Source: Leptolyngbya sp. Cla-17
GTDB taxonomy: Bacteria > Cyanobacteriota > Cyanobacteriia > Leptolyngbyales > Leptolyngbyaceae
Direction: 5' to 3'
Assembly (NCBI RefSeq): GCF_016807185.1
Contig: NZ_JAEVYN010000003.1
Location: forward strand, 62,001 to 126,000
Length of the DNA: 64,000 nt
Positions 35,810 to 43,630 of this stretch are shown piece by piece; position 1 is the stretch's first letter, and every line of letters begins with the position of its first letter. Position numbers and translations under genes: made by a program. A model generated the notes under the pieces. It had not been told where the DNA came from, made no database searches, and saw only the letters and a program-made list of their open reading frames with translations.

Positions 35810-36399
35810 TTGAGGGTAAGCGAAATGCGGTATGGAGTAGCGTGTAGCGGCTGACATAAAAACGATCGATGACGCAAAGGTTATCTGTAGCCGCTACTTA
35901 TAACAATAGATAGCCTGAATAATGAGGCGTTGATCCACTCAGCCGCGATCGCTCATTGCTGCTTGATGTGGTTTCGATAAATCCAAGATGGCTTCGGTTT
36001 TGTATATGAGATGAACCCTCAAGTGGGTGGCTGCTTCTGTAACAAACACCTCGTTGCAATTGAGTAGGAGGTACCTATAGGCTAATGTACACAATCGCTC
36101 TAGAAAATCCTCGGCACTAATTGATTTAACTCAAAATTCTGATTGTGGAAGAGGTGCCCATCAATCAGGATTGTTACGACTTTAAGCGAGTCAATACGAC
36201 TGATGAACCTTCTCCAATGTTGGTTGCATTCGATGTCGCGTGGCTTCGCTAACGATTTTAGCCATACCTCTCATTCCGTCGCTGCATAACCTTGGAAGCG
36301 CCACTGCCTAAGCCTCACCGCTTAGGACAGATACTTCCGTTTGCCCTTGATGTTGTCTGGTTAGTCTCTCAACCTTAACTTTTTCTGGAGCCAAATCAT
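35810..36399. other. Long leader region before the cytochrome b561 gene
   Basis: No gene found in 590 bases. It contains the first copy of the 41-bp motif at 35979-36019, 380 bases upstream of the next ATG. The rest may be a long untranslated leader. I see no known riboswitch. Confidence 0.45.
35979..36019 (+). promoter_or_regulatory. 41-bp conserved motif, copy A
   Basis: Shares 27 invariant columns with copies B (37091) and C (38451). The invariant parts are AATCCA, TGG, TTGTATAT and TGAAnCCT. It precedes the cytochrome b561 gene. Candidate promoter for the ECF sigma factor encoded at 39953. Confidence 0.55.
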
Positions 36400-37059
36400 A
36401 TGGGTTTAGCAACGATCGCCAAAGAGCCGAATTCTATCGAGAAGCCCCAGCGCCAGAACAGTAAATTCAAACATCTCATGCTGCTGCATTGGATGATGGC
36501 AAGTCTTCTGATTCTGTTGTACCTCACAGGTGTCTATGTTGCCCATCCCCCTCAAGCAAACTTCACCAAGTGGCTCAGTCCTTTTCTGCATCAATCCATT
36601 GGAACTCTGTTTTTGTTAATGCTGGTAGCGCGGATTTTCTTACTTCTGCGAGTGATCGGATCAAAATACTCCAGACGGTTGCCAAACGTCACTCCGACCT
36701 GGCTAAAAACGACTGCTTTGCACACCGTCCTCTATCTTCTCATGCTGATTGTGCCTCTCACTGGTTTCTTTTTGCGGAATTGCCAAGGACTACATACAAC
36801 TTTCTTTGGCATTTCAGTCCCGTCTGTCCTTGCGGCGAACGATAACTGGGCTGGATCAATGAGAAGTGCCCACTTTGGGGTTTCTTACATGTTTCTGGTG
36901 TTCATTGGTCTGCATTTGCTGATGCACTGGAAGTTTGTGCGATCGCGCTTGAGAAGATTTTTTCCAGTCTCCAAGAAGGCTTATTTGCCAGCCGAAATTG
37001 CTGCCATAACCACAAAACCTGTAGCTGAACCTCTGGCACAGAACAATTCTAGAGAGTAA
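36400..37059 (+). CDS. Cytochrome b561-type diheme membrane protein
   Basis: A 219-aa membrane protein with four TM helices. Candidate heme-ligand histidines lie in LLHWMMASLL (helix 1), SPFLHQSIGTLF (helix 2), RSAHFGVSYMF and GLHLLMHW (helix 4). This is the cytochrome b561/Ni-Fe-hydrogenase b-subunit fold (PF01292). It would pass electrons between quinone and a periplasmic or cytoplasmic partner. Neighbouring CcdA and thioredoxin genes suggest envelope redox work. Confidence 0.85.
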   Translation: MGLATIAKEPNSIEKPQRQNSKFKHLMLLHWMMASLLILLYLTGVYVAHPPQANFTKWLSPFLHQSIGTLFLLMLVARIFLLLRVIGSKYSRRLPNVTPTWLKTTALHTVLYLLMLIVPLTGFFLRNCQGLHTTFFGISVPSVLAANDNWAGSMRSAHFGVSYMFLVFIGLHLLMHWKFVRSRLRRFFPVSKKAYLPAEIAAITTKPVAEPLAQNNSRE

Positions 37060-37090
37060 AGAGCGGGTTTGGGACAAAACCAAATTCAAG

Positions 37091-37131
37091 CAATCCAATT
37101 TGGTTTCAGCCTTGTATATCAAGTGAATCCT
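37091..37131 (+). promoter_or_regulatory. 41-bp conserved motif, copy B
   Basis: Reads CAATCCAATTTGGTTTCAGC followed by CTTGTATATCAAGTGAATCC and T. It lies 117 bases upstream of the spondin/RTX gene. Confidence 0.6.
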
Positions 37132-37248
37132 CGAACAGGTAGCGAGTTTTACCGTTGGTCGCCCTCCGCCTCTGAAACCGCAAGACCTATCTGCCACCAG
37201 GATTCGTTCTTCATCAATCTCAACTAATTATTCTCAAGGCACAAAATC

Positions 37249-38379
37249 ATGCAAACTCAACTGACGATCGAAATCGAGAATCTAGCCCCGACAAACGGTA
37301 CCCTACTGACTCCAGTTTGGTTTGGGATTCACAATGGCACGTTTGATACCTACGATCGCGGTCGCCCGGTTTCTCCTGGATTAGAGAGCATTGCAGAAGA
37401 TGGCGCGGTGGATATCATCAGCCGCGAGTTTAATCTAGCGGGGTTTGGCACGGTGCAAGGCGCAGTGCTTGGATTGGCAGGCGCTCCAGGACCCATTGAT
37501 GCAGGCGAAACGGGAAGCTTTACCGTCACCGTAGACTGGAGCGATCCGACCAGCCGCTACTTTAGCTACGCTTCTATGATCATTCCCAGCAATGATTTCT
37601 TTATATCTAACGGCAACGAACGGGCACACCAGATCTTTGATGACCAGGGCAATTTTTTAGGAGCCGACTTCACAGTTCTCGGTAGCCAGGTGTTAGATGC
37701 TGGCAGCGAAGTCAATGATGAGATTCCAGCAAATACCGCCTTCTTTGGACAGCAAGCTCCCAATACGGGTGTGACCGAAAATGGGGTAGTTCAGTTGGCA
37801 ACCGGGTTTATTCCAGGTGGGCCAATTCTCAGCACTCCTCAATTTGCCAACGCTGATTTTACCGCGCCTAACTATCAAATCGCCCGCTTCCGCATTTTCA
37901 ACACGATCAATGGAGACGATGGTAGAGATAACCTGACCGGAACCGATCGCGACGATTTGATCAACGGCAATGGGGGCAACGATCGCCTGTATGGTGGACT
38001 GGGCAACGATAAGTTGTTTGGTGGCTTGGGAAATGACCTTCTGGAAGGCGGGGCGGGCAATGATTATTTGTATGGCAACGAGGGCAACGATCGCTTGCGG
38101 GGCGGCATTGGAGACGATTACCTCTCCGGTGGTATCGGATTCAACACACTGACAGGCGGTGCTGGCAGCGACACCTTTGCCCTGTCCACAGGCACAGGCT
38201 TCGATACGATCACCGACTTTGGTGAACAGGATCGCATCAGCTTGCCCAGTGGTTTGCGATTTCAGGATGTAACCCTTACCTCACTGGGTCGCAACACCCT
38301 GGTTAGTTTCGGAAGTGACGAACTGGTCACATTGCGAAATGTAAATATCGCTCGAATCACGGATTCTGTCTTTGTCTAA
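37249..38379 (+). CDS. Secreted spondin-domain protein with RTX calcium repeats
   Basis: A 376-aa protein without a Sec signal peptide. Residues 1-215 form a spondin_N domain (LTIEIENLAP, LTPVWFGIHNGTFDTYDRG, SYASMIIPSNDFFISNGN). From about 220 to 310 there are RTX nonapeptides of the GGxGND type (GGLGNDKLFGGLGNDLLEGG), which bind calcium and mark type I secretion. A C-terminal beta region (DTITDFGEQDRISL) is the usual export signal area. Extracellular role inferred; the partner is unknown. A strong terminator follows. Confidence 0.9.
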   Translation: MQTQLTIEIENLAPTNGTLLTPVWFGIHNGTFDTYDRGRPVSPGLESIAEDGAVDIISREFNLAGFGTVQGAVLGLAGAPGPIDAGETGSFTVTVDWSDPTSRYFSYASMIIPSNDFFISNGNERAHQIFDDQGNFLGADFTVLGSQVLDAGSEVNDEIPANTAFFGQQAPNTGVTENGVVQLATGFIPGGPILSTPQFANADFTAPNYQIARFRIFNTINGDDGRDNLTGTDRDDLINGNGGNDRLYGGLGNDKLFGGLGNDLLEGGAGNDYLYGNEGNDRLRGGIGDDYLSGGIGFNTLTGGAGSDTFALSTGTGFDTITDFGEQDRISLPSGLRFQDVTLTSLGRNTLVSFGSDELVTLRNVNIARITDSVFV

Positions 38380-38415
38380 GCAAACTGAATGGATCACTTA
38401 TAGAGGTTTGTAAGA

Positions 38416-38450
38416 AAGGCATCTTGCGTTACTCTCAGGCAAGATGCCTT
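38416..38450 (+). terminator. Hairpin terminator after the spondin/RTX gene
   Basis: AAGGCATCTTGC (38416-38427) and GCAAGATGCCTT (38439-38450) are perfectly complementary. There is only a short T content after it. The 41-bp motif copy C starts at the very next base, so transcription is reset here. Confidence 0.7.
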
Positions 38451-38491
38451 AAATCCATTTTGGTTCTGGCTTTGTATATCAAATGAACCCT
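38451..38491 (+). promoter_or_regulatory. 41-bp conserved motif, copy C
   Basis: Reads AAATCCATTTTGGTTCTGGC followed by TTTGTATATCAAATGAACCC and T. It ends 18 bases before the thioredoxin ATG at 38510. This leaves room only for a short leader with the ribosome site GATGAGG and makes a promoter role likely. Confidence 0.65.
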
Positions 38492-38509
38492 AATTGATGA
38501 GGTTAAACG

Positions 38510-39004
38510 ATGAACCGTTCTCTTAAGTCATTCCTATTCCTGAGTCTGGGTGTTAGCAGCGTGATTGCTGCTTTTGGTTTAACAACCTTGGTGAATGCCA
38601 AACCAGAATTGAGCATTTCTCAACCGGTTCAAATTGCAGGCGCAATGGCAAAACCGCTGGCTCAACAATTGCAAGGAAAACCTGTGGTTGTAGATATTTA
38701 CGCGAGTTGGTGCCCAGGATGTAAAAATATTGCGCCTACCTTATCCAGCTTGAAGCAGAAATATCAGGGTAAGGCACACTTTGTTGTGTTGGATGTCACC
38801 GATCGCGGCACTACACAAATGGCTGAGGCGAAAGCGAAACAATTGGGGCTGAGTGAGTTCTTGATGGCAAATAAAACCCAAACGTCGATGGTTGCCATCA
38901 TTGATCCTGCTACGGGCAAAGTGTTGAAGCAGTTCCGCAACAATCCCAATCAAGGAGATTATGTGGCAGTTCTCGATCCTGCGATCGCCCAAATGAAGAA
39001 GTAG
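38510..39004 (+). CDS. Periplasmic/lumenal thioredoxin-like protein
   Basis: A 164-aa protein. The N-terminal hydrophobic segment (FLFLSLGVSSVIAAFGLTTL) is a signal peptide or anchor. The thioredoxin fold has the active site VDIYASWCPGCKNIAP, with a CPGC redox pair at about residues 68-71. The cis-proline region reads QTSMVAIIDP, where the usual Pro after Thr is absent. With the CcdA gene 95 bases downstream it likely receives electrons across the membrane. Confidence 0.88.
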   Translation: MNRSLKSFLFLSLGVSSVIAAFGLTTLVNAKPELSISQPVQIAGAMAKPLAQQLQGKPVVVDIYASWCPGCKNIAPTLSSLKQKYQGKAHFVVLDVTDRGTTQMAEAKAKQLGLSEFLMANKTQTSMVAIIDPATGKVLKQFRNNPNQGDYVAVLDPAIAQMKK

Positions 39005-39099
39005 ATTTAAGAATCTTAGATTTTGAATTTTAGATTCAATCCAAAATCCAAGCAAGCTTCCGAAAGACACCTCATTGATATTTCTGCAACAACTAACCC

Positions 39100-39951
39100 A
39101 TGACTCAAAAAGATTCTGAGTTGCCAGTGTCTACTCACCATCGATCGCTCCATCGATCTCGAAAGTGGCTACTGCCCGTGGTTCTGTTTGTTGGAGCCGG
39201 ATTGCTTGTGCTAATGGGCGATCGGTTCACAGCAATCTCCACTGGCATCGACTACTTCATTTCCGTGGTTGAGAACACCTATCAGCAGTGGTTTGAGCGA
39301 CAGGACACTAGCAATCCCTTCATTCTATTAACTCTGGCGTTTCTAGGCGGATTGCTTGCCAGCTTTTCCCCCTGCATCCTGGCACTGCTGCCCGTGAACC
39401 TGAGCTACATCGGTACGCTCAAAGTCACGTCTCGTTGGGATGCATTCGTGAAAGCGGGTTGGTTTGTTTTGGGAACGGTGACGGTCTTAAGCTTATTTGG
39501 ATTGCTCTCTTCCTTTGCGACCGCCGTGATTGTGGACTTTAAAGGAGTGGTGCATCTGATTATCGGTATCGTCATCCTGCTGATGGGGTTGAGCTTTGCC
39601 GGAATCATTCATCTGCCGTTACCCCAAACCCAGGTCTCTCTGCCTATTCCAGGTTCTTATGGGGTGGGTGTAACTTTTGCTCTGGTTAGTTCACCGTGTG
39701 CCAGTCCAGTATTGTTTGCGGTACTGGCTGCTTCTGCTGCAAGTGGTTCACAGATTCTCAGTGTGCTGACAATGGTGAGTTATGCCCTGGGATACACAGC
39801 GATTATCTTTTTCGCCAGCTTGTTTGCCGGACTGGCGAAGCAAAGCCGGGTGTTGCTCCGGCATTCTGATTGGGTGGTGGGTGTGGGAAGTGTCATATTG
39901 ATTTTGGCAGGGGCATACTATGTGGTCAGTGGAATTCGCTGGTTCTTCTAA
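39100..39951 (+). CDS. ccdA: CcdA-family transmembrane thiol transporter
   Basis: Integral membrane protein of 283 aa with about eight TM helices. The first, around 23-42, is an extra N-terminal helix. The two redox cysteines are in the conserved settings SFSPCILALLPVNLSYI and SSPCASPVLFAVLA. CcdA moves reducing power from cytoplasmic thioredoxin to periplasmic thioredoxin-like proteins, here probably the product of the preceding gene. Its stop is one base from the ATG of the sigma factor gene. Confidence 0.9.
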   Translation: MTQKDSELPVSTHHRSLHRSRKWLLPVVLFVGAGLLVLMGDRFTAISTGIDYFISVVENTYQQWFERQDTSNPFILLTLAFLGGLLASFSPCILALLPVNLSYIGTLKVTSRWDAFVKAGWFVLGTVTVLSLFGLLSSFATAVIVDFKGVVHLIIGIVILLMGLSFAGIIHLPLPQTQVSLPIPGSYGVGVTFALVSSPCASPVLFAVLAASAASGSQILSVLTMVSYALGYTAIIFFASLFAGLAKQSRVLLRHSDWVVGVGSVILILAGAYYVVSGIRWFF

Positions 39952-39952
39952 C

Positions 39953-40510
39953 ATGGCACTAGCAGACCATGAGGATACAACGGTGATTCGGGCGATGCGA
40001 TCAGGTGATCTGGCTGCCCTAAAAGTGCTCTACCGCCGCTATGGCGAAGTGGTTTACCGTCTGGCATTGCGGATTTTAGGCAACGCTCACGAAGCCGAAG
40101 ACTTGACTCAGGAAGTGTTTCTTACCTTCTGGCGCACCAAAACCTACGATCCGGCTCGCGGTTCTGTGGTGGCGTTTCTGCTGACGATGACGCGATCGCG
40201 GTCAATCAACCGCTTAAATCAGGTGAAATCGAAGCAAAAACTTCTGCAACGCTGGCAGCATAACCAATCGCCGAATGCGCCGAATGCCCCTCTAGAAAAT
40301 GCCTCTCTAACGGAACTCTCACATCACGTCTCAGAGGCATTGCAAGCCTTACCTGACAGCCAGCGGCAAGTATTAGAGATGGCTTACTATGATGGGCTGA
40401 GTCAGTCGGAGATTACTGAGCAGTTGAAGATTCCGCTCGGAACGGTAAAGACGCGATCGCGTCAGGGACTCTTAAAACTAAAACAACTTTTAAAGGATTG
40501 GATGGAGTAA
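39953..40510 (+). CDS. ECF-type RNA polymerase sigma factor
   Basis: A 185-aa sigma-70 protein from ATG 39953; a GTG/TTG start at 39920 would overlap the CcdA gene. Region 2 is FKV-like: LYRRYGEVVYRLALRILGN, EDLTQEVFLTFWR. Region 4 shows LPDSQRQVLEMAYYDGLSQSEI and LGTVKTRSRQGLLKLK. There is no region 1 or 3. It is followed two bases after its stop by an anti-sigma gene, and it probably recognises the 41-bp motif upstream of the genes in this cluster. Confidence 0.92.
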   Translation: MALADHEDTTVIRAMRSGDLAALKVLYRRYGEVVYRLALRILGNAHEAEDLTQEVFLTFWRTKTYDPARGSVVAFLLTMTRSRSINRLNQVKSKQKLLQRWQHNQSPNAPNAPLENASLTELSHHVSEALQALPDSQRQVLEMAYYDGLSQSEITEQLKIPLGTVKTRSRQGLLKLKQLLKDWME

Positions 40511-40512
40511 CG

Positions 40513-41346
40513 ATGGCACCCCTTGAGCCTTCTGAACAATTGGAAAACCTGCTTGCAGGGTACGTTCTAGGCGATCTGACTCCTGAAGAAGCCGTTCAGG
40601 TGAAACAGTTGCTGGATCACAACCCAGATCTGTTAATAGAGCTGCGTCGGCTAGAATCGACCCTAGCAGTAATACCATTGTCGTTGCCTGTCTCCTCACC
40701 ATCTCAGCAGCTAGAAACGCGGATTCTGCAAGCGGCTGAGGCAGAAGCCTCTCCTGCGACCCGTTCTCCCGCAAAAACAAGGAGTTGGATGAGATTGTCA
40801 TGGAAATGGGGAGGCGCGATCGCCGCTGTGATGATTGCAGGTTTAGGCATTGAAACCTATCGGCTGCATCAGAAATTAGCAGCAACCGAACTCGAAAATC
40901 ATCATCTACATCAACAGTTGGCAACTGCCCAGGCAACCCTCGATCGCATTCGTCAAACCGAGTTGGCAACGACCCGCAAAGAGCTATCCCGCTATCAGCA
41001 AGCAGTAAACCTGCTGCGTCAACCAAAGAATCGCTTTTTGACCTTGATCGGCACAAATCCAAAGTTGCATTCTTCTGGAAGCCTGATTATGGTTCCCACA
41101 AAGAGTTCTGCCCTGTTGGTCTTGCGGGATGTTGCCCCATTACCGAAGGGTAAAGTTTATCGCCTGTGGGCGTTGGTGGATGGGCGGAAAGTGACTTGTG
41201 GCGATTTTGAGCCGAACGATCGCGGTGAGGTATTTTTGGAACTACCGCTGGATCAATGGGGCGGGACTACAGAAGTTGTGGTCACGATTGAACCAGACCG
41301 GGCGCTGTCAATGCCTGTAGGCGAAATGGTCATCACTGGCAGCTAA
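40513..41346 (+). CDS. RskA-type membrane anti-sigma factor
   Basis: A 277-aa protein from ATG 40513, preceded by GGAG inside the sigma gene's last codons. The cytoplasmic N-terminus (ENLLAGYVLGDLTPEEAVQ) is the sigma-binding helical region and lacks the zinc HxxxCxxC motif. A single TM helix (GGAIAAVMIAGLGI) is near residues 95-115, and a coiled coil follows. The periplasmic RskA domain has LVLRDVAPLPKGKVYRLWAL and ends with the beta region GDFEPNDRGEVFLELPL. It should hold the sigma factor inactive until proteolysed. Confidence 0.9.
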   Translation: MAPLEPSEQLENLLAGYVLGDLTPEEAVQVKQLLDHNPDLLIELRRLESTLAVIPLSLPVSSPSQQLETRILQAAEAEASPATRSPAKTRSWMRLSWKWGGAIAAVMIAGLGIETYRLHQKLAATELENHHLHQQLATAQATLDRIRQTELATTRKELSRYQQAVNLLRQPKNRFLTLIGTNPKLHSSGSLIMVPTKSSALLVLRDVAPLPKGKVYRLWALVDGRKVTCGDFEPNDRGEVFLELPLDQWGGTTEVVVTIEPDRALSMPVGEMVITGS

Positions 41347-41478
41347 GCGGTTGACGGCTGGGGTCATTAGGGTTTTGGATCAGCACTGGTTTGTGACGAT
41401 CGTCGCTTAAAGTTAGGCTTAAAGTTAGACAGTGGGAAGCAAAGCAGAAAGGAGCGATCGCTCTAGATCCCAGGCTAA

Positions 41479-41532
41479 GTTAACCTAACCGAAGGAATCG
41501 CCCCCTCCGCTCGGCTTCAAAACCGTGCTTGC
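41479..41532 (-). repeat. Group II intron 3'-end relic (domain V half + VI)
   Basis: Minus-strand reading gives AAGCACGGTTTTG, the 3' strand of a domain V. A stem of GAAGCCGAGCGGAGG type and the terminal GGTTAGGTTAAC follow. This resembles the 3' ends of the two introns at 5027 and 50027. The 5' strand of domain V and everything before it are missing. Short and diverged, so only tentative. Confidence 0.4.
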
Positions 41533-41559
41533 GCTATCTAACTCACCTTGATCGATGCT

Positions 41560-43185
41560 ATGAAATTGCTTGCCCATCGTCTCCTGTCAACGTTTACATC
41601 GCGCTTATCACGGCAGATGGGCTTGTGGGTTTTTATAGGCATTTTAGGGATTGAAGTCCTGGTTTTTGTGCCATCTGCTTACCGTCGCAAGGGTGAACAG
41701 CTAACCACGATCGCCATGACGGCGAAGGCAACGATCAATGCACTGGCGATAGCGGATGCAGAAATTTCTGGATTTGCCAAGCACCTGCCGCATCTGCAAC
41801 AAGATGTCGGGATGCAAGGAGGCGCAATCTATCGTGCCGATGGTCGTCTCATCAGGCAGTACGGAGAAAGTGCAACGTTCAGCTTTGAGCAAGCGAAAGC
41901 AGGCCAAAACACACTCCACTATGACTCTCCTTGGCGTTATGAAATTGCCTATTCGGTCACGCTTCAGGATGATACCTACTATCTCCTGCTGTCCTATGAT
42001 GCAACGCGGGTAGCTGAAGATTTAGTAGCATTTTCAGGGCGAATTTTGGGGTTGGTTCTACTGATTTCAGCGAGTGTTACGGCGTTGATGATGTGGATTG
42101 TAAACCATCGTCTGATTCATCCCATTTTGGTATTGCAGGCGGATGTGCGGCGAGCGGGGGACTCCATTGACCAAGCCCAACCATTTCAGGATTTCGTGTC
42201 ATTACAGTATCAAATTCAAAATGAATTGCAAGAAGTGATTCAAGCCTGCCATCAAACCCATCAGAAAACGGTGGATGAGATCGTCCTACGGAAACAATCC
42301 GAAGCCAATCTGCGCCAAATCGCAGGTCAGTTAGAGATTGCCCTCAACAATCTTCAGCAAACTCAAGCCCAATTGATTCACACCGAGAAAATGTCCTCGC
42401 TGGGTCAACTCAGCGCTGGGTTTGCCCACGAAATCAACAATCCGATTAATTTTATTCGCGCGAACTTAACGCACCTTGCGAATTACACTCAAGATTTACT
42501 CGCCGTAATTTCCCAGTATCAACAAGAACCCGCTCAGCCATCCGCCGCCTTACAAGAAAAAATTCAAGCGATTGATCTCAACTTTATTCAGGCGGATATG
42601 CCAAGGCTGATCCAGTCGATGGCATCAGGTGCAGAACGCATTCGTAATCTCGTCATCTCATTTCGGAATTTTACCCGACTCGATGAAGCGGATCATAAAG
42701 CAGTAGATATTCACGAAGGACTAGAAAGCACTCTGATTCTGCTACAAGAACGTTTCGCTCCTACCGATCTGCGTCCGGCAATTCAAATTCAGCGGGAATA
42801 TGGTATTTTGCCGACAATACCTTGTTATCCCAGTCAACTTAATCAAGCCTTTTTCTATCTGCTGACTAATGCGATCGAGGCAATTGATCAAGCCGTTCAA
42901 ATCACAAATTTGACCAATATTGAATCGCCAATTATCCAAATCATCACTGAAGAGGACAATCTTAATATTACGATTTCAATTCTTGACAATGGCATTGGCA
43001 TTGCACCAGAGATTCAGTCCAAAATCTTTGATCCTTTTTTCACCACCAAAGATGTCGGCAAAGGCATGGGACTGGGGCTGACAAACAGTTATCAAATCAT
43101 TGCCGAACTCCATCGAGGCGTTCTCGCGTACCATTCCCCCGGCAAGCAAGGGGCTACTTTTACGATTACGCTCCCCAAAGCTTAG
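41560..43185 (+). CDS. Membrane sensor histidine kinase
   Basis: Kinase of 541 aa from ATG 41560; the TTG at 41548 is a weaker choice. An N-terminal TM helix (about 19-38) and a second at roughly 160-186 bracket an extracytoplasmic sensor domain. A HAMP-like segment and a coiled coil (NNLQQTQAQLIHTEKMSSLGQ) follow. The HisKA motif is SAGFAHEINNPINFIRANL, and the ATPase shows LTNAIEAID, DNGIGIAPE and GKGMGLGLTNSY. This is the NtrB/HWE-like cyanobacterial type. No response regulator is adjacent. Signal unknown. Confidence 0.9.
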   Translation: MKLLAHRLLSTFTSRLSRQMGLWVFIGILGIEVLVFVPSAYRRKGEQLTTIAMTAKATINALAIADAEISGFAKHLPHLQQDVGMQGGAIYRADGRLIRQYGESATFSFEQAKAGQNTLHYDSPWRYEIAYSVTLQDDTYYLLLSYDATRVAEDLVAFSGRILGLVLLISASVTALMMWIVNHRLIHPILVLQADVRRAGDSIDQAQPFQDFVSLQYQIQNELQEVIQACHQTHQKTVDEIVLRKQSEANLRQIAGQLEIALNNLQQTQAQLIHTEKMSSLGQLSAGFAHEINNPINFIRANLTHLANYTQDLLAVISQYQQEPAQPSAALQEKIQAIDLNFIQADMPRLIQSMASGAERIRNLVISFRNFTRLDEADHKAVDIHEGLESTLILLQERFAPTDLRPAIQIQREYGILPTIPCYPSQLNQAFFYLLTNAIEAIDQAVQITNLTNIESPIIQIITEEDNLNITISILDNGIGIAPEIQSKIFDPFFTTKDVGKGMGLGLTNSYQIIAELHRGVLAYHSPGKQGATFTITLPKA

Positions 43186-43630
43186 GAATGAGAATCATTC
43201 AGTATTTTTTAAGCAAGTTCTCAAATTCTCCAGCAAAATTCTCAGCCAGCTATCAGCTTCCGATTAGATCGCTCAGTCATAATAGGGGCAAAGGTAGCGT
43301 AGACACTGTTGGCGAAACATTGCTTAACGCACTGAGAGACCTGAACTGCTGTCGTTCCTTAGCTGAAAGTCATTGATTTTGTAAGTCGAGTAACGACGGA
43401 ATAGGTAGTTCAGCTATGAAGAAATAATTCGCCAACAGTGTCGTCTTAGACCTTATGAAACGCTGGAATACCTGGCATGAAGTTTCTTGACGTTTCTCGA
43501 CTATGCAGCGTTTGCTGGAGTCGGAGACAAAGACTAAGTAGCTTCTTAAAGTAAGACTCACGTATCTCGTCGTGGAATATACCTTTTCGAGGGGTCATGC
43601 AAAGAACCCCATTTTCGGCTGAGGAAGTGC
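43186..43630. other. Intergenic region holding a MITE-like repeat
   Basis: No supported gene. Short frames here lack homology and ribosome sites. It contains the inverted-repeat element at 43298-43446. Confidence 0.4.
43298..43446. repeat. MITE-like element, about 150 bp
   Basis: GACACTGTTGGCGAA (43302-43316) and its exact inverse TTCGCCAACAGTGTC (43428-43442) enclose 111 bases without coding capacity. A target duplication is not clear. Possible non-autonomous transposon upstream of the DUF262 gene. Confidence 0.5.

Noticed and set aside
40490..41062. 190-aa open frame antisense to the anti-sigma gene
   Set aside because: Low-complexity, no domain, fully inside a clear RskA-type gene.
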